From the NCBI RefSeq assembly GCF_028331445.1, contig NZ_JAQMHX010000002.1, positions 431,610-495,609 of the forward strand: 64,000 nt of DNA. Direction: 5' to 3'. Source of the DNA: Candidatus Phyllobacterium onerii (GTDB lineage: Bacteria; Pseudomonadota; Alphaproteobacteria; Rhizobiales; Rhizobiaceae). The notes beneath the pieces were generated by a model, which was given only the letters and a program-made list of their open reading frames with translations, did not search any database and was not told where the DNA came from. Shown here piece by piece: positions 26,930 to 35,348 of the stretch; the first letter of the stretch is position 1, and each line of letters opens with the position of its first letter. Made by a program: the position numbers and the translations under genes.

Positions 26930-28354
26930 GTGGCATCAAAGACGACATTGAACGCAAAAAATCTTGAGGCGCTCGGCGCTGAAAGGCTGGCCGCGTTGCT
27001 GATCGATATCAGTACGGGAAGCGCAGCCAACAAACGACGTTTGCGGATAGAACTTGCGGGAATGCAGAGCGGCGAAGAGGTCGCCCGGGAAGTGGCCAAG
27101 CGTCTGTCATCCATTAGCCGGTCAAAATCGAAGATTGGCTGGCGGCGGGTCAAAGCGCTCAAAAGCGATCTCGACACCCAGCGTCGTGTCATTGCCGAAA
27201 CAATTGCCGGAAGCGACGTGGATGAAGCGCTGGAAGTGATGTGGCGCTTTATGGGGGTGGCCCACTCGGTCTTTGGTCGTTGCGCCGACAGCAATGGGAC
27301 GATCACGGCCATTTTCCGTCACGCTTTGGCGGATCTGGGCGTGATCGCAAAGGCAGCGGAACAGAACCCGCGTCGCCTGGCGGACGACGCCTTCTGTGCC
27401 TTGCAGCAGAACGATTATGGCCAGTACGATACGCTGATAAAAGTGCTAGCGCCCGCCCTCGGCTTGAAGGGTCTTGACCATTTGAAGATGCTATTTGTGG
27501 AATGGTCAAAACACGTCGAGGACATTCTGCCAGGAACTGACGGCCGAAGCGGTGCCAGAGTATCCTATGAGGACATCCTCAATCTCCGAAAACGCGATCG
27601 CACCATACGTACGGCTCTGGAACAGATCGCCGATGCTCAAGGAGACGTCGACGCATTCATCGCACAGCAGAATAAGGAAGCGAGATCAGAACCGACGGTC
27701 GCCGCAGAAATTGCGCGCAGGTTGATGGCTGCCGGGCGAACGGCCGAGGCGTTCGACGCCATTAACATGGCCGATCTCACAGACAGCCACCCCGTCCCTT
27801 TCGAATGGGAAGCCGCGTACACCGAAGTACTGGAAGCTCTGGGACGCAAAGAGGAGGCTCAGGAGTTTCGGCGGCAGAATTTTGAACGAACGCTTAATGC
27901 CAATCATCTGCGCGCATTTCTGAGACGCCTGCCGGATTTCGACGACATGGAGGCGGAAGAGAAGGCGCTTGCATACGTTGATCACTATCCGGATGTCCAC
28001 CGCGCCTTGGCATTCCTGTTGTCGTGGCCAGCGCTGGATCACGCGGCGAGGCTTGCAATTTCGAGAGCGGCAGAACTTGATGGTGACCGTTATGAATTCC
28101 TGACATCCGCAGCCGAGGTGCTGCGGCATAAACATCCCTTGGCATCAGTCATCACGCTACGTGCAATGATCGACTTCGCGCTCGACCGCGCACGGACTGC
28201 CCGATATAAGCACGCCGCCCGTCATTTAGCTTTAGCCAAGCGGCTTTCAGCGGCGATCAAGGATCGAAACCCAATTAATTCTCATGAAGACTACCTCGCG
28301 GGCCTGAGATCCCGGCATGGGAGCAAGACGAGATTTTGGAAGATTGCAGTTTAA
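26930..28354 (+). CDS. DUF6880 family protein
   Basis: 474 residues, all-helical and repeat-like. The N-terminal 'NLEALGAERLAALLIDISTG' and 'NKRRLRIELAG' is the opening of DUF6880, with 'RQNFERTLNANHLRAFLRRL' and 'HYPDVHRALAFLLSWPALDH' in the C-terminal half. The tandem helices resemble TPR-like scaffolds (columns of A..L..G/A). The family is found mainly in alphaproteobacteria with no known role. GTG 26930 lies behind GAGGAACGCAGG. No membrane segment, and it stands alone. Confidence 0.8.
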   Translation: MASKTTLNAKNLEALGAERLAALLIDISTGSAANKRRLRIELAGMQSGEEVAREVAKRLSSISRSKSKIGWRRVKALKSDLDTQRRVIAETIAGSDVDEALEVMWRFMGVAHSVFGRCADSNGTITAIFRHALADLGVIAKAAEQNPRRLADDAFCALQQNDYGQYDTLIKVLAPALGLKGLDHLKMLFVEWSKHVEDILPGTDGRSGARVSYEDILNLRKRDRTIRTALEQIADAQGDVDAFIAQQNKEARSEPTVAAEIARRLMAAGRTAEAFDAINMADLTDSHPVPFEWEAAYTEVLEALGRKEEAQEFRRQNFERTLNANHLRAFLRRLPDFDDMEAEEKALAYVDHYPDVHRALAFLLSWPALDHAARLAISRAAELDGDRYEFLTSAAEVLRHKHPLASVITLRAMIDFALDRARTARYKHAARHLALAKRLSAAIKDRNPINSHEDYLAGLRSRHGSKTRFWKIAV

Positions 28355-28754
28355 CAATCCACACCAAGTTGATGTAAGGGGGCGCAATCGTGTCCCCGCG
28401 GAAGGTCTCCTCCTAAAGGCAAGCTCCCCAATCCCTCCCCGAACAGGAGCTACTTTTGTCCGAGCGTATAGGAATCGTCCTTACAGCAATCTAGCTGGCC
28501 GCCACATTCGTCCAGAGAACCGAGCAAAAGCGAAGCGCCCGAGCCCTTGAAATATAGCTCTCTCTCACCCATATAAGGTTGGTCGACAAGATTAGTCCGG
28601 CCATTTCTGCAAGGCTCCGATTGAGCGCAGAATCTTTACCGCACCACTCAAAGTTTGAATGCTGACATTTACGCAGCATGCCTCTCCTTGCTTGCATTCG
28701 ACGTATTTTCAAAATGACGGGCCGCGGGCAATGCCGCGCAGTGAATGGATTTTA
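28355..28754. other. stretch without a recognisable gene
   Basis: About 400 bases of low-quality frames. No signal noted. Confidence 0.35.
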
Positions 28755-28919
28755 ATGCAAAACAATATCGAAATGAAACCAACCGCGGTCGGTCCGCGGC
28801 AAATCGAACCCAAAGCGCTGAACATATTGTCTCGGAAAACCGCGAGCGCGCACCAACGGCTAGCGTCAGGATTTACACGCGAGGAAATGCGCCAGATCGT
28901 AGCCGAACAAATCGATTGA
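28755..28919 (+). CDS. small hypothetical protein (54 aa)
   Basis: 'MQNNIEMKPTAVGPRQIEPK' leads to a helical, charged end 'ASGFTREEMRQIVAEQID'. The last part resembles the C-terminal helix of small rhizobial regulatory proteins that end in '(E/R)EM...V.E..'. An ATG eight codons upstream is also in frame. It is 34 bases before the second DUF4167 repeat. Confidence 0.4.
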   Translation: MQNNIEMKPTAVGPRQIEPKALNILSRKTASAHQRLASGFTREEMRQIVAEQID

Positions 28920-28952
28920 CGATCCGAATTTCAACCCTTGCGGCGTCAAGGT

Positions 28953-29205
28953 CGCTACGTTTCAAAGGAGTAAGCCGCCAAGCGGCTCAAGTCTGAATGA
29001 ATACATACCAAACTGAATCAACGAAAAGGCCAAGCATTGTTCCGCTGCATCCTTCCCTCAATCAGAAGGCTCAACGCAGCTATGAGCAATATCTTGCCCG
29101 CGCTCGCGACGAAGAGCGAGCAGGAAACAAAATAGAAGCAGAGAACTACTATCAACACGCCGAGCACTATTTCCGGTCGATCAAACAGCATTGTCAGGAC
29201 TTAAA
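28953..29205 (+). repeat. direct repeat carrying a DUF4167-like gene, copy 2
   Basis: See 23746-23997. Here the DUF4167-like frame has lost its stop and runs into the leader of the next gene. Confidence 0.75.
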
Positions 29206-29263
29206 CGCCGGGCCCGGAAGTTCCAAATCAAGGAGCACCTGGCCACCAATGCTGTTTGACTGA
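28997..29263 (+). CDS. short DUF4167-like protein, copy 2 (88 aa)
   Basis: 'QRSYEQYLARARDEERAGNK' and 'IEAENYYQHAEHYFRSIK' give the DUF4167 core, 90% like copy 1. The TAG of copy 1 is CAG here, so the frame reads through 25 extra residues that belong to the following leader repeat. Thus this copy has a non-native C-terminus. Confidence 0.7.
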   Translation: MNTYQTESTKRPSIVPLHPSLNQKAQRSYEQYLARARDEERAGNKIEAENYYQHAEHYFRSIKQHCQDLNAGPGSSKSRSTWPPMLFD

Positions 29264-29323
29264 CGGATATGTGAAGAATTCCTAGTTTGCAGTGTCGTAG
29301 ACACGGCTGAAACCTCATCAACA
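29206..29323 (+). repeat. leader repeat upstream of 29339
   Basis: Reverse-complement counterpart of 23629-23742. It ends ACCTCATCAACAAAAGGAGC, directly at the binding site of the gene at 29339. Confidence 0.6.
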
Positions 29324-29338
29324 AAAGGAGCAGATTCC

Positions 29339-29602
29339 ATGAATATTGTACCTGTGAAATGGGCCAAAAACCAAAAGCGTATCGACGAGACGCTGCCCTA
29401 CAATGATGATCATGTCACTGCAGCCCCGCGGCCATCCTTGCGTGTCATGCAGGAACAACGTGCACGCGAGGCGGCAAAAGCTGTTGAGGAATACGCGGCC
29501 AACGGACGCGCCACTGAGGCCAAGACCGAACGCCTGCGCGCGCTACGCCTGGCCAGAGAGGCCGCGAATGATCCATCGGAAAAGTTGCAGACAAGTCGTT
29601 AG
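29339..29602 (+). CDS. small charged helical protein (87 aa)
   Basis: ATG 29339 has AAAAGGAGC. Starts 'MNIVPVKWAKNQKRIDETLP' then 'LRVMQEQRAREAAKAVEEYA' and 'KTERLRALRLAREAANDPSE'. The Ala/Arg/Glu-rich helices resemble the many short conserved proteins of rhizobia with an 'RL.ALRLAREAA' ending. Soluble, function unknown. It follows the repeat pair. Confidence 0.6.
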   Translation: MNIVPVKWAKNQKRIDETLPYNDDHVTAAPRPSLRVMQEQRAREAAKAVEEYAANGRATEAKTERLRALRLAREAANDPSEKLQTSR

Positions 29603-29879
29603 GCGTAGCCGTGCTTATCGATTCACACTGTCGAAGGTCCTCTTCGCCGCTGTCTTTACTCACAACGATGCCAGCAATGCGGATTGGGGGAAACTGGCAA
29701 AGCTACCGTGTGAAAAAACTGGTCTGGTTTGAGAATCCATCGTTCTGAAACCACGCGCAAGTATGATAGCAAAATCTCTGACCTGCTGACGTCAGACTGA
29801 CCCGTTGGTCCAGTGCAGCTGCATTCTCTTTCCGCTCGCTGTATCGGTCGGTGAGGTAGCCCGACACGGCAAGCCACGA

Positions 29880-30613
29880 CCAGTGAATTCGGCTCTTTTG
29901 CCAATCCTGCTGTTGGGCCTGCTCATTCCGGGAATTTCCTGCACATTGAATCTGATAGGGCTCGCCCGGACCCGGCAAGCGTCGCGGCACTGCTTTGGGC
30001 TGCTGACCCCGTGATGATCCTTGGCCTTGCGGCGGTCGTTCTTCGGGAGCCCGTCACTCCACGGCTGCTGATCGTCATGCTGATCGGCGCGATTGGCGTT
30101 GCCCTCGTAACTAAGGTCGGCACTGGCTTCGGGAGCTCGGGCAACGATGTTTTAGGGATTTTTTTGCTGTTATCAGCGGTATTATGCTGTGCGTTCTACA
30201 CCGTCTTTTCGCGGAAAGTCAGCGAGGCAACAGATCCTTGGTGATTGTCGCCTTGCAACAGACGGCCGGACCTGGCTGGGCGGTAGCTCTCCTCTTTGCA
30301 ACTACAGAATACGTGCTCCGAACGAACTTGTGACCATGCCGTTTGGGCTGATTGCTGCCTCGGCCTTGTCGGGTCTGCTGTATTATGCGGCAGCATACTA
30401 CTCTACATCACCGCATTGCGTTCGGTTCCGGCAGCAGTCGCCGGGAGCTACTTCAACCTGATACCCGTCTTCGGCGTTGGACTTGCCTATCTTTTCCTGG
30501 GCGAAACACTTACTCCCACTCAATGGCTGGGTGCGGCAACGATCCTGTTGTCCGTGTTTGAACTCGTCAGGCTTACGGCGAAAGGGCCGGCTTTAACTGT
30601 TTCAATGCCTTGA
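29880..30613 (+). pseudogene. EamA-family (DMT) transporter, multiply frameshifted
   Basis: Segments: 'ALLPILLLGLLIPGISCTLN' and 'LIGLART', then 'VMILGLAAVVLREPVTPRLL', 'IVMLIGAIGVALVTKVGTGF', 'GSSGNDVLGIFLLLSAVLCC' and 'AFYTVFSRKVSEATD', later in other frames 'LGLVGSAVLCGSILLYITAL' and 'RSVPAAVAGSYFNLIPVFGV'. Single-base gaps break the frame at about 29970, 30240 and 30330. The N-terminal repeat is incomplete. Intact relatives export metabolites across the inner membrane. Confidence 0.8.
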
Positions 30614-30779
30614 GACTTTTGTAGGATCGCGTCGCCATTTCTGCGGACTTATTCGCAAGAGCTATGGTGTTCGCCATGAGCCAACGCGAAGATGCCAACA
30701 TCAACGAAATCCTGTTCCGGCCAACCAGCCAGGAATATTGAACCATGTGCGCGCTCAAACGGGACTTCACTGTGACATC

Positions 30780-31190
30780 TCAGACCCGCGGGACATGAGA
30801 TTTCGACAGCTGTTCCTCGACCGCGAGCTTGTCGATCACTGACCATACGTGGTCTATTTTCCCACTCCCAAAATCGTAGAAGACGTTCTCGGCAAAGCGC
30901 ACCTTCTTTCGGTTCACAGGGAGACCAAGAAAGGCCCCTTTCGGCGTACAATGAAAATCCAACCGACTGGCCATCCTCGGAGGCTCCGCGATCAGCAGCG
31001 CGATGGTAAAGTGAAGGTCTGGAATCTCATGAAAGTCCCTTTCCAGCATTTCACGGTAGCCCGATAGCCCGATCCGCGTGCCGTTATAATGAACATCGTC
31101 GCTGACATAGACTCCGAGTTGCGGCCAATCCTGGCGGTTCAGGCACTCAATGTAGTTCTCATAGACGTTCAATAGTTTCCCTGCCGGCAT
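30780..31190 (-). CDS. SnoaL-like / ester cyclase family protein
   Basis: 136 residues. 'VYENYIECLNRQDWPQLGVY' then 'VSDDVHYNGTRIGLSGYREM' and 'LERDFHEIPDLHFTIALLIA' is the NTF2-fold SnoaL pattern; later 'LDFHCTPKGAFLGLPVNRKK' and 'FYDFGSGKIDHVWSVIDK'. The fold forms a cone-shaped pocket used by polyketide cyclases and many unknown enzymes. No substrate is evident. It lies behind the LysR gene, same strand, 191 bases apart, so the regulator could control it. Confidence 0.8.
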   Translation of the reverse strand: MPAGKLLNVYENYIECLNRQDWPQLGVYVSDDVHYNGTRIGLSGYREMLERDFHEIPDLHFTIALLIAEPPRMASRLDFHCTPKGAFLGLPVNRKKVRFAENVFYDFGSGKIDHVWSVIDKLAVEEQLSKSHVPRV

Positions 31191-31381
31191 GGGAATGATC
31201 CTTTCTCATTCTATGACAATGAATGCTGCCGTAGTTGTTGGGTTCAGAGAAGTTTTCCTGCGCATGGGTTCAGATTGACTCGGCCAGTGCACGGCGTCCG
31301 CCCCGCAGGTATCGGTCATGCATCGCCAGTATGGACTTTAAAAGCGAAAACCTGGACGATCACACTCGGTCCCTTTCGCAG

Positions 31382-32251
31382 TCACGACAGCGCTACGCTG
31401 ATGGGTCGAAACGCGTCCCTGATCATGGTGGCCATACCATCAATAGCGGCGCTTTTGCGAGGATTGCGTCTGAGAACCACATTCGAGCAATCAATCTGGG
31501 GGAAGCCGTCTGCTTCCGTCAGGGCGCGGCAACCTGCCGGGATATTGCTGCTAGCAAGCGGAGCAATCGCCAGCCCCGATACGGCTGCAATCTTGAGTCC
31601 GCCGCTCGTGTCGCAACTATAGGCCACGCGATAGTTGATTTTGGCTTTGTCCAAGGATCCGACAGCGAATTTCTTGCACCAGCTGGAACGCTCATAGATC
31701 GCAACCGGGACGACATCATTTTCATGAACGCAATGGACCTCCGAGGTCACCCATACCGTGGGATCAACAAAAAGCACCTCCCCGGTCGTCGGCTGGTCCT
31801 GAGCGAAAATCACTGCGAGATCAAGTTCGTCGGCGTCGATGGCCGCCAACTGTGCGGCCGAATACCCACATTTCACAGTCACTTCGACATGCGGATGCTG
31901 GCTGGCGAAGGCTGCCAACGCGCGCGGCAGTACAGTATAGCCATACTCTTCCGGAATTCCGATCCGCACGGGACCGCCGAGCGGCTTCGCCCGGATCGCG
32001 GCGGCGGTCTCGTCCAGCAAGCCGATGATCCTGTTGGCGCTGACGAGCAGGAGCTTTCCTTGTGGCGTCAACGCCACGCCGCGTGAACCTCGCGCGAAAA
32101 GGCTCTCACCCAAGGTCTCTTCGAGCTTCTTGATCTGAATGCTGACCGCCGATTGTGTTCTGCCGACTTGTTCTGCAGCGCGGGTGACATTCCCGGCCGC
32201 AGCCACGGCCACAAACGTACGCAGCAGTTCACTGTCCAATGGCAGATTCAC
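31382..32251 (-). CDS. LysR-type transcriptional regulator
   Basis: 289 residues. Winged HTH at 1-65 ('LLRTFVAVAAAGNVTRAAEQ' and 'VGRTQSAVSIQIKKLEETLG'), then the type 2 periplasmic-binding-like effector domain ('GPVRIGIPEEYGYTVLPRAL', 'DLAVIF', 'CDTSGGLKIAAVSGLAIAPL'). Length is normal. The candidate target is the SnoaL gene downstream on the same strand, or the broken EamA transporter beyond it. ATG 32251 fits the family start. Confidence 0.9.
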   Translation of the reverse strand: MNLPLDSELLRTFVAVAAAGNVTRAAEQVGRTQSAVSIQIKKLEETLGESLFARGSRGVALTPQGKLLLVSANRIIGLLDETAAAIRAKPLGGPVRIGIPEEYGYTVLPRALAAFASQHPHVEVTVKCGYSAAQLAAIDADELDLAVIFAQDQPTTGEVLFVDPTVWVTSEVHCVHENDVVPVAIYERSSWCKKFAVGSLDKAKINYRVAYSCDTSGGLKIAAVSGLAIAPLASSNIPAGCRALTEADGFPQIDCSNVVLRRNPRKSAAIDGMATMIRDAFRPISVALS

Positions 32252-32353
32252 AACGATGCTTTCGATAAAAATTCCAGATGGCAGCCATGATTTCTATTCG
32301 TTTGTTAAATGTCAAGCTGTGGCGAATCCTGTGTCTCTGTCCAGGAGCGCCAA

Positions 32354-32827
32354 ATGCACAACGTCCGACATCGCGTGATACAATTCTTCAGAGTGTGGCG
32401 GGTCGCCCGACATGAACGGCGGTTGCTGGTGGAAATCTTGAGCAAGCCAAACGATCGATTGCTGGTCGACGCCGGCATCACCAGGGAGGATGCACTTCGG
32501 ATCGTCCGCAGCGATTTGGTATGCCGCTCTGGTGGCATTCGTCAATCCCGCGGTGTATCCCCAATGCGCATACCACACCGACAAGTCCCGGAGGCCGATC
32601 TTGGCAGCACAACACGTCCACGAAATCGATGCGGCGATAAAGGAACTCATTTCGTCCCGTCGACAGGAAATCCTGCAGATCGCCCAAAACGGGGCAAACC
32701 GGGTCCGTTGAAGAACGTGGTGGAGATACAGACGGCGATTGATGCCTTGTATCGTGGACGCGAAACAGGAGAGCACGTCATCATAGTCACTGCTACGCCG
32801 CGTTCGGCTCGAGATTCGAAAGAATGA
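32354..32827 (+). CDS. DUF1127-like small protein with an unusual extension
   Basis: The N-terminal 55 residues, 'MHNVRHRVIQFFRVWRVARH' then 'ERRLLVEILSKPNDRLLVDA' and 'GITREDALRIV', follow the DUF1127 pattern (R..W...R......L..L.D..L.D.GI.R.D). DUF1127 proteins are normally 45-70 residues. The remaining 100 residues are basic and unlike the family. A second frame (residue string 'HEIDAAIKELISSRRQEILQ', ending at 32711) also looks coding, so a frameshift or an overlapped second small gene is likely near 32530. Confidence 0.45.
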   Translation: MHNVRHRVIQFFRVWRVARHERRLLVEILSKPNDRLLVDAGITREDALRIVRSDLVCRSGGIRQSRGVSPMRIPHRQVPEADLGSTTRPRNRCGDKGTHFVPSTGNPADRPKRGKPGPLKNVVEIQTAIDALYRGRETGEHVIIVTATPRSARDSKE

Positions 32828-33022
32828 TTGGCCTGTTCCGGAGGCAACGCGTCACGGGACACCTCAACCTATGGACCAGCTGCTGTGTAGAATTCAACGC
32901 TTTGCAGCCGATTGTCAGCTTACTTTTCGAACACCCGAAGACTGATCGACCCCTGATTGTTCCAATACATAAAATCGACATCGTTAGCGAAGCAGGAAAA
33001 TAATACATCTTGCGGTGGAGTT

Positions 33023-33223
33023 ATGATCATCGCGTTTGCGAAGACGGCCTATTTGATCATCAAGATCATCCGGGAAGTTTTCGAATTTGTGGGCGAGGCA
33101 TTCTTCTACTCATGGCGTCACACAATTATGAGTATAGATATGAGCTTAGGCCCGATCGCTTTGTTTACATCCAGCGAAAGGACGCGCGTGTTCGCGCCAA
33201 GGCCATCATTCGATCAGTCCTAA
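33023..33223 (+). CDS. small hydrophobic ORF overlapping the reverse transcriptase start (66 aa)
   Basis: ATG 33023 has GGTGGAG five bases upstream. The first 34 residues ('MIIAFAKTAYLIIKIIREVF' then 'EFVGEAFFYSWRH') form an amphipathic or membrane helix. The rest overlaps the reverse transcriptase in another frame. It starts 89 bases before the RT and could be a translated leader or a small partner protein. It might also be only a chance frame; codon quality beyond residue 40 is poor. Confidence 0.35.
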   Translation: MIIAFAKTAYLIIKIIREVFEFVGEAFFYSWRHTIMSIDMSLGPIALFTSSERTRVFAPRPSFDQS

Positions 33224-33873
33224 AAAGATATAAGCCTCACCGAATTTTTTATCATCTCGAACGTCAGGGTGGTCACATTGCTGCTCTGCGTCTGCATCAG
33301 AATAGTGCATTCTTTTCACGCTTCGATATTCAGAACTTTTTCGGACAAGTCACCCGAACTCGAGTTTCGCGATCGTTAAAGGCGGTTGGGTTTTCATCTA
33401 ATCGTTCGTTCGATATCGCTGTGGAGTCTGTTGTGGTCGAGAGTAGCCGAAAGGTTTTGCTGTATGGCTTTCGCCAATCCCCTCTCCTTGCAACGTTTTC
33501 ACTCGAGCAATCACTCCTCGGAAGTGTCCTAAAACAACTTTACAACGAGGGTTTGCTGGTTTCGGTTTATATGGACGATATCTTGGTTTCAGGGCCGTCC
33601 GCAGTCGCGCTGGAAACGGCATCTCAGCGAGTACTGGAGGCTGCGCTCCATTCGGGCTTCCCCCTCTCCCAGGAAAAACGCGCGATCGCAGTGCAAGGGA
33701 TCGACTCGTTCAATTGCCATGTTGAGTCTTCCTCACTTACTGTGCTTGACGAGAGAATGGATCGCTTCTTGGATGACCACAATGTGGCAACAAACGGTGG
33801 TAAAGGCGCAATTGAGAAATATATTAACGCCGTTTCGCCAAGTGAGCTCGCACGCTTCCTCGCGATGGCCTGA
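33112..33873 (+). CDS. short reverse transcriptase (RNA-directed DNA polymerase)
   Basis: 253 residues from ATG 33112 'MASHNYEYRYELRPDRFVYI'. RT palm motifs in order: 'RFDIQNFFGQV' (motif A, first Asp, about residue 80), 'GFRQSPLLATF' (B, shortened: no PQG, three residues fewer), 'VSVYMDDILVSG' (C, YMDD, about residue 160), 'LHSGFPLSQEKRA' (D) and 'DSFNCHV' (E). It lacks a group II intron maturase or endonuclease and a long thumb, and is shorter than retron RTs (about 300+). Group assignment unknown; a retron-like or 'unknown-group' defence RT is possible. No phage genes nearby. Confidence 0.85.
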   Translation: MASHNYEYRYELRPDRFVYIQRKDARVRAKAIIRSVLKRYKPHRIFYHLERQGGHIAALRLHQNSAFFSRFDIQNFFGQVTRTRVSRSLKAVGFSSNRSFDIAVESVVVESSRKVLLYGFRQSPLLATFSLEQSLLGSVLKQLYNEGLLVSVYMDDILVSGPSAVALETASQRVLEAALHSGFPLSQEKRAIAVQGIDSFNCHVESSSLTVLDERMDRFLDDHNVATNGGKGAIEKYINAVSPSELARFLAMA

Positions 33874-33941
33874 ACGACGATAGATGCGTCACCTATCCAC
33901 TTATGCCTCTAGACAATTGAAGGCCAAGTGAATCGGAATCT

Positions 33942-34007
33942 GCGTTAAAAAAAGAACCGTTGCTACAAATGCCCTTACTTCTCGATCCAACGACCAGTTC
34001 TTAACGC
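33942..34007. other. imperfect inverted repeat downstream of the reverse transcriptase
   Basis: GCGTTAAAAAAAGAACCGTTG (left arm, 33942-33962) pairs with CAACGACCAGTTCTTAACGC (33988-34007) around a 25-base loop, with small internal bulges. It lies 70 bases past the RT stop. It could be a terminator without a T-tract or a structured non-coding RNA. Confidence 0.45.
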
Positions 34008-34064
34008 TTTCCATATTAGCCTAGAGTGGTTGGCCTACTTCAACTTGATGAAAAGGATCTTCGA

Positions 34065-34193
34065 ATGAACAAAGTTCTGATCACCGTCGTTGCCGTACTA
34101 ACAGTGATGAGTTTAAGTGCCTGCGGATCAATCGGCAAAGGAAAAGCTCCTCCGCCAATGGCAGAACCGACCGCAGCGCCAGTGTATAAATAA
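34065..34193 (+). CDS. small lipoprotein (42 aa)
   Basis: 'MNKVLITVVAVLTVMSLSAC' is a signal peptide with lipobox LSAC (Cys at 20), followed by 'GSIGKGKAPPPMAEPTAAPV' and YK, a Pro/Ala-rich linker. AAAAGGATC precedes ATG 34065. Entericidin-sized lipoproteins like this are anchored in the outer or inner membrane and are often stress induced. A perfect hairpin follows 12 bases after its stop. Confidence 0.75.
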   Translation: MNKVLITVVAVLTVMSLSACGSIGKGKAPPPMAEPTAAPVYK

Positions 34194-34205
34194 AGGCTGC
34201 TTCTG

Positions 34206-34239
34206 TGCTATGGGAAGGTGAGTCCACCTTCCCATAGCA
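34206..34239. terminator. perfect 15-bp hairpin after the lipoprotein gene
   Basis: TGCTATGGGAAGGTG, 4-base loop AGTC, CACCTTCCCATAGCA. No T-tract. It separates the lipoprotein gene from the convergent cyclase relic. Confidence 0.6.
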
Positions 34240-34257
34240 TCGATCGCAAGACACCGG

Positions 34258-34441
34258 CCTTGTACACGACGTGCGTTCCCGCCGTAAATATCGCCCATAA
34301 GCTTGAAGATGCGGCCATGATGTCGGGTGATTTCGGGTTCGAACACTTCCTTGCGTCCTCGGAGGTACCCTGTTCGTGCTCCATCAACTTGGAGTAACCA
34401 ACGACATCTGCGGCAAGAATGGTAACAAGTTTACGGTCCAT
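34258..34441 (-). pseudogene. class III adenylate cyclase, N-terminal fragment, frameshifted
   Basis: From ATG 34441: 'MDRKLVTILAADVVGYSKLM' is the standard opening of rhizobial CHD-type cyclases. After about 28 residues the frame shifts; the next frame gives 'FEPEITRHHGRIFKLMGD', the family's next block. Everything beyond, including the catalytic metal sites, is gone. The intact relative is at 43364-44317. Confidence 0.75.
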
Positions 34442-34561
34442 GACCGTCCCCCTTGTTTGGGAATTTTCCCTTGCAAACAATAGCACAAATTAAGCGAAGG
34501 CGCGCTGTCGAACAGGTGGATGCAGCAAGGGAACCAGTGTCATGGGAGTGGCACTACATCA

Positions 34562-34760
34562 TTATTTTGGCGCGCTCTTCCCAGATTTTGCCAGTTCGAC
34601 GAGCGTCATGACGCTTTTTTCCATGTCTTGTCGACTGATCCATTCGAGCGGCGATTGAAAAGCGTGACCGCCAGCGAAGATGTTGGCGCACGGCAAGCCC
34701 ATAAACGACAATCGCGAACCCTCGGCACCACCTCGGATACTGCCGCGCACAGCGGGCCGT
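34562..34760 (-). pseudogene. C-terminal fragment of a peptidase T-like (M20) enzyme
   Basis: 'RGSIRGGAEGSRLSFMGLPC' then 'ANIFAGGHAFQSPLEWISRQ' and 'DMEKSVMTLVELA' match the end of tripeptidase PepT (metal-binding Glu-Gly-Ser and His-Ala-Phe boxes). The first 300+ residues are missing. It is fused directly to the SHOCT-type relic at about 34760. Confidence 0.7.
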
Positions 34761-35250
34761 GCTGTGAGGTGAAGCTCAATGATTGACCGGAACTCTGCTG
34801 TTGCGATACACCGCCCTTGGTGTCGTAAAGCGTTACGCTGGAGCCATCCGCGATCGCAAGCCTGCGACTTTCGGGAAAGAAGGCATAGCGGAGAGTGTTC
34901 TGGCAACCAGTTGACGACGGTTGGTCCAGTCCTTCAGGCCACCTGATAGCCCGCTCGTTGATTCGATGAATTGGCACCTTGATCCCGGGCCTGCGCCCGC
35001 CTTGCCAATGGCGCGTGCCAGTCACCTTTCTCTAAAGCTACCAGTTCAGCAACTTCGGCGCAGGTGGCACCGACTTTTGACTTCAACCTGTCGTTGAACA
35101 TATGCCGCCGAGTTCCGGATGATTAAACTGAGCCAAGGTGCCGTGGCCGGACGTCATCGCCTGCTGCAAGTGTTCGACCGCCGACAGGCTGACATCGTTT
35201 CGCTCTGCGATTTCTTTCAGGGACTTGACGAAGGTTGTCCTTGCAATCCG
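34761..35250 (-). pseudogene. SHOCT-type rhizobial protein, deleted and frameshifted
   Basis: Minus-strand pieces: 'LKEIAERNDVSLSAVEHLQQ' and 'AMTSGHGTLAQFNHPELGG', a short deletion and frameshift at 35103, 'MFNDRLKSKVGATCAEVAEL', then 'QNTLRYAFFPESRRLAIADG' and 'QQQSSGQSLSFTSQHGP', where it joins the PepT relic. The order and wording match conserved proteins of Rhizobiales annotated as SHOCT-domain proteins. Similarity is from memory of that family. Confidence 0.6.
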
Positions 35251-35300
35251 TACATATCAGCGCTTTCGTTGAATTCGATGTGGGAAGTTAGTTACGAACA

Positions 35301-35333
35301 AATGCCCCACTATCCAGAAGATAGTGGGGCATT
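35301..35333 (-). terminator. hairpin terminator of csbD copy 1
   Basis: AATGCCCCACTATC / GATAGTGGGGCATT, a perfect 14-bp stem with a 5-base loop, 15 bases past the csbD stop. Confidence 0.7.
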
Positions 35334-35348
35334 GCATTCAATCGCTGA

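Noticed and set aside
31235..32086. 283-codon plus-strand frame opposite the LysR gene
   Set aside because: Shadow of LysR, no binding site, low-quality sequence.
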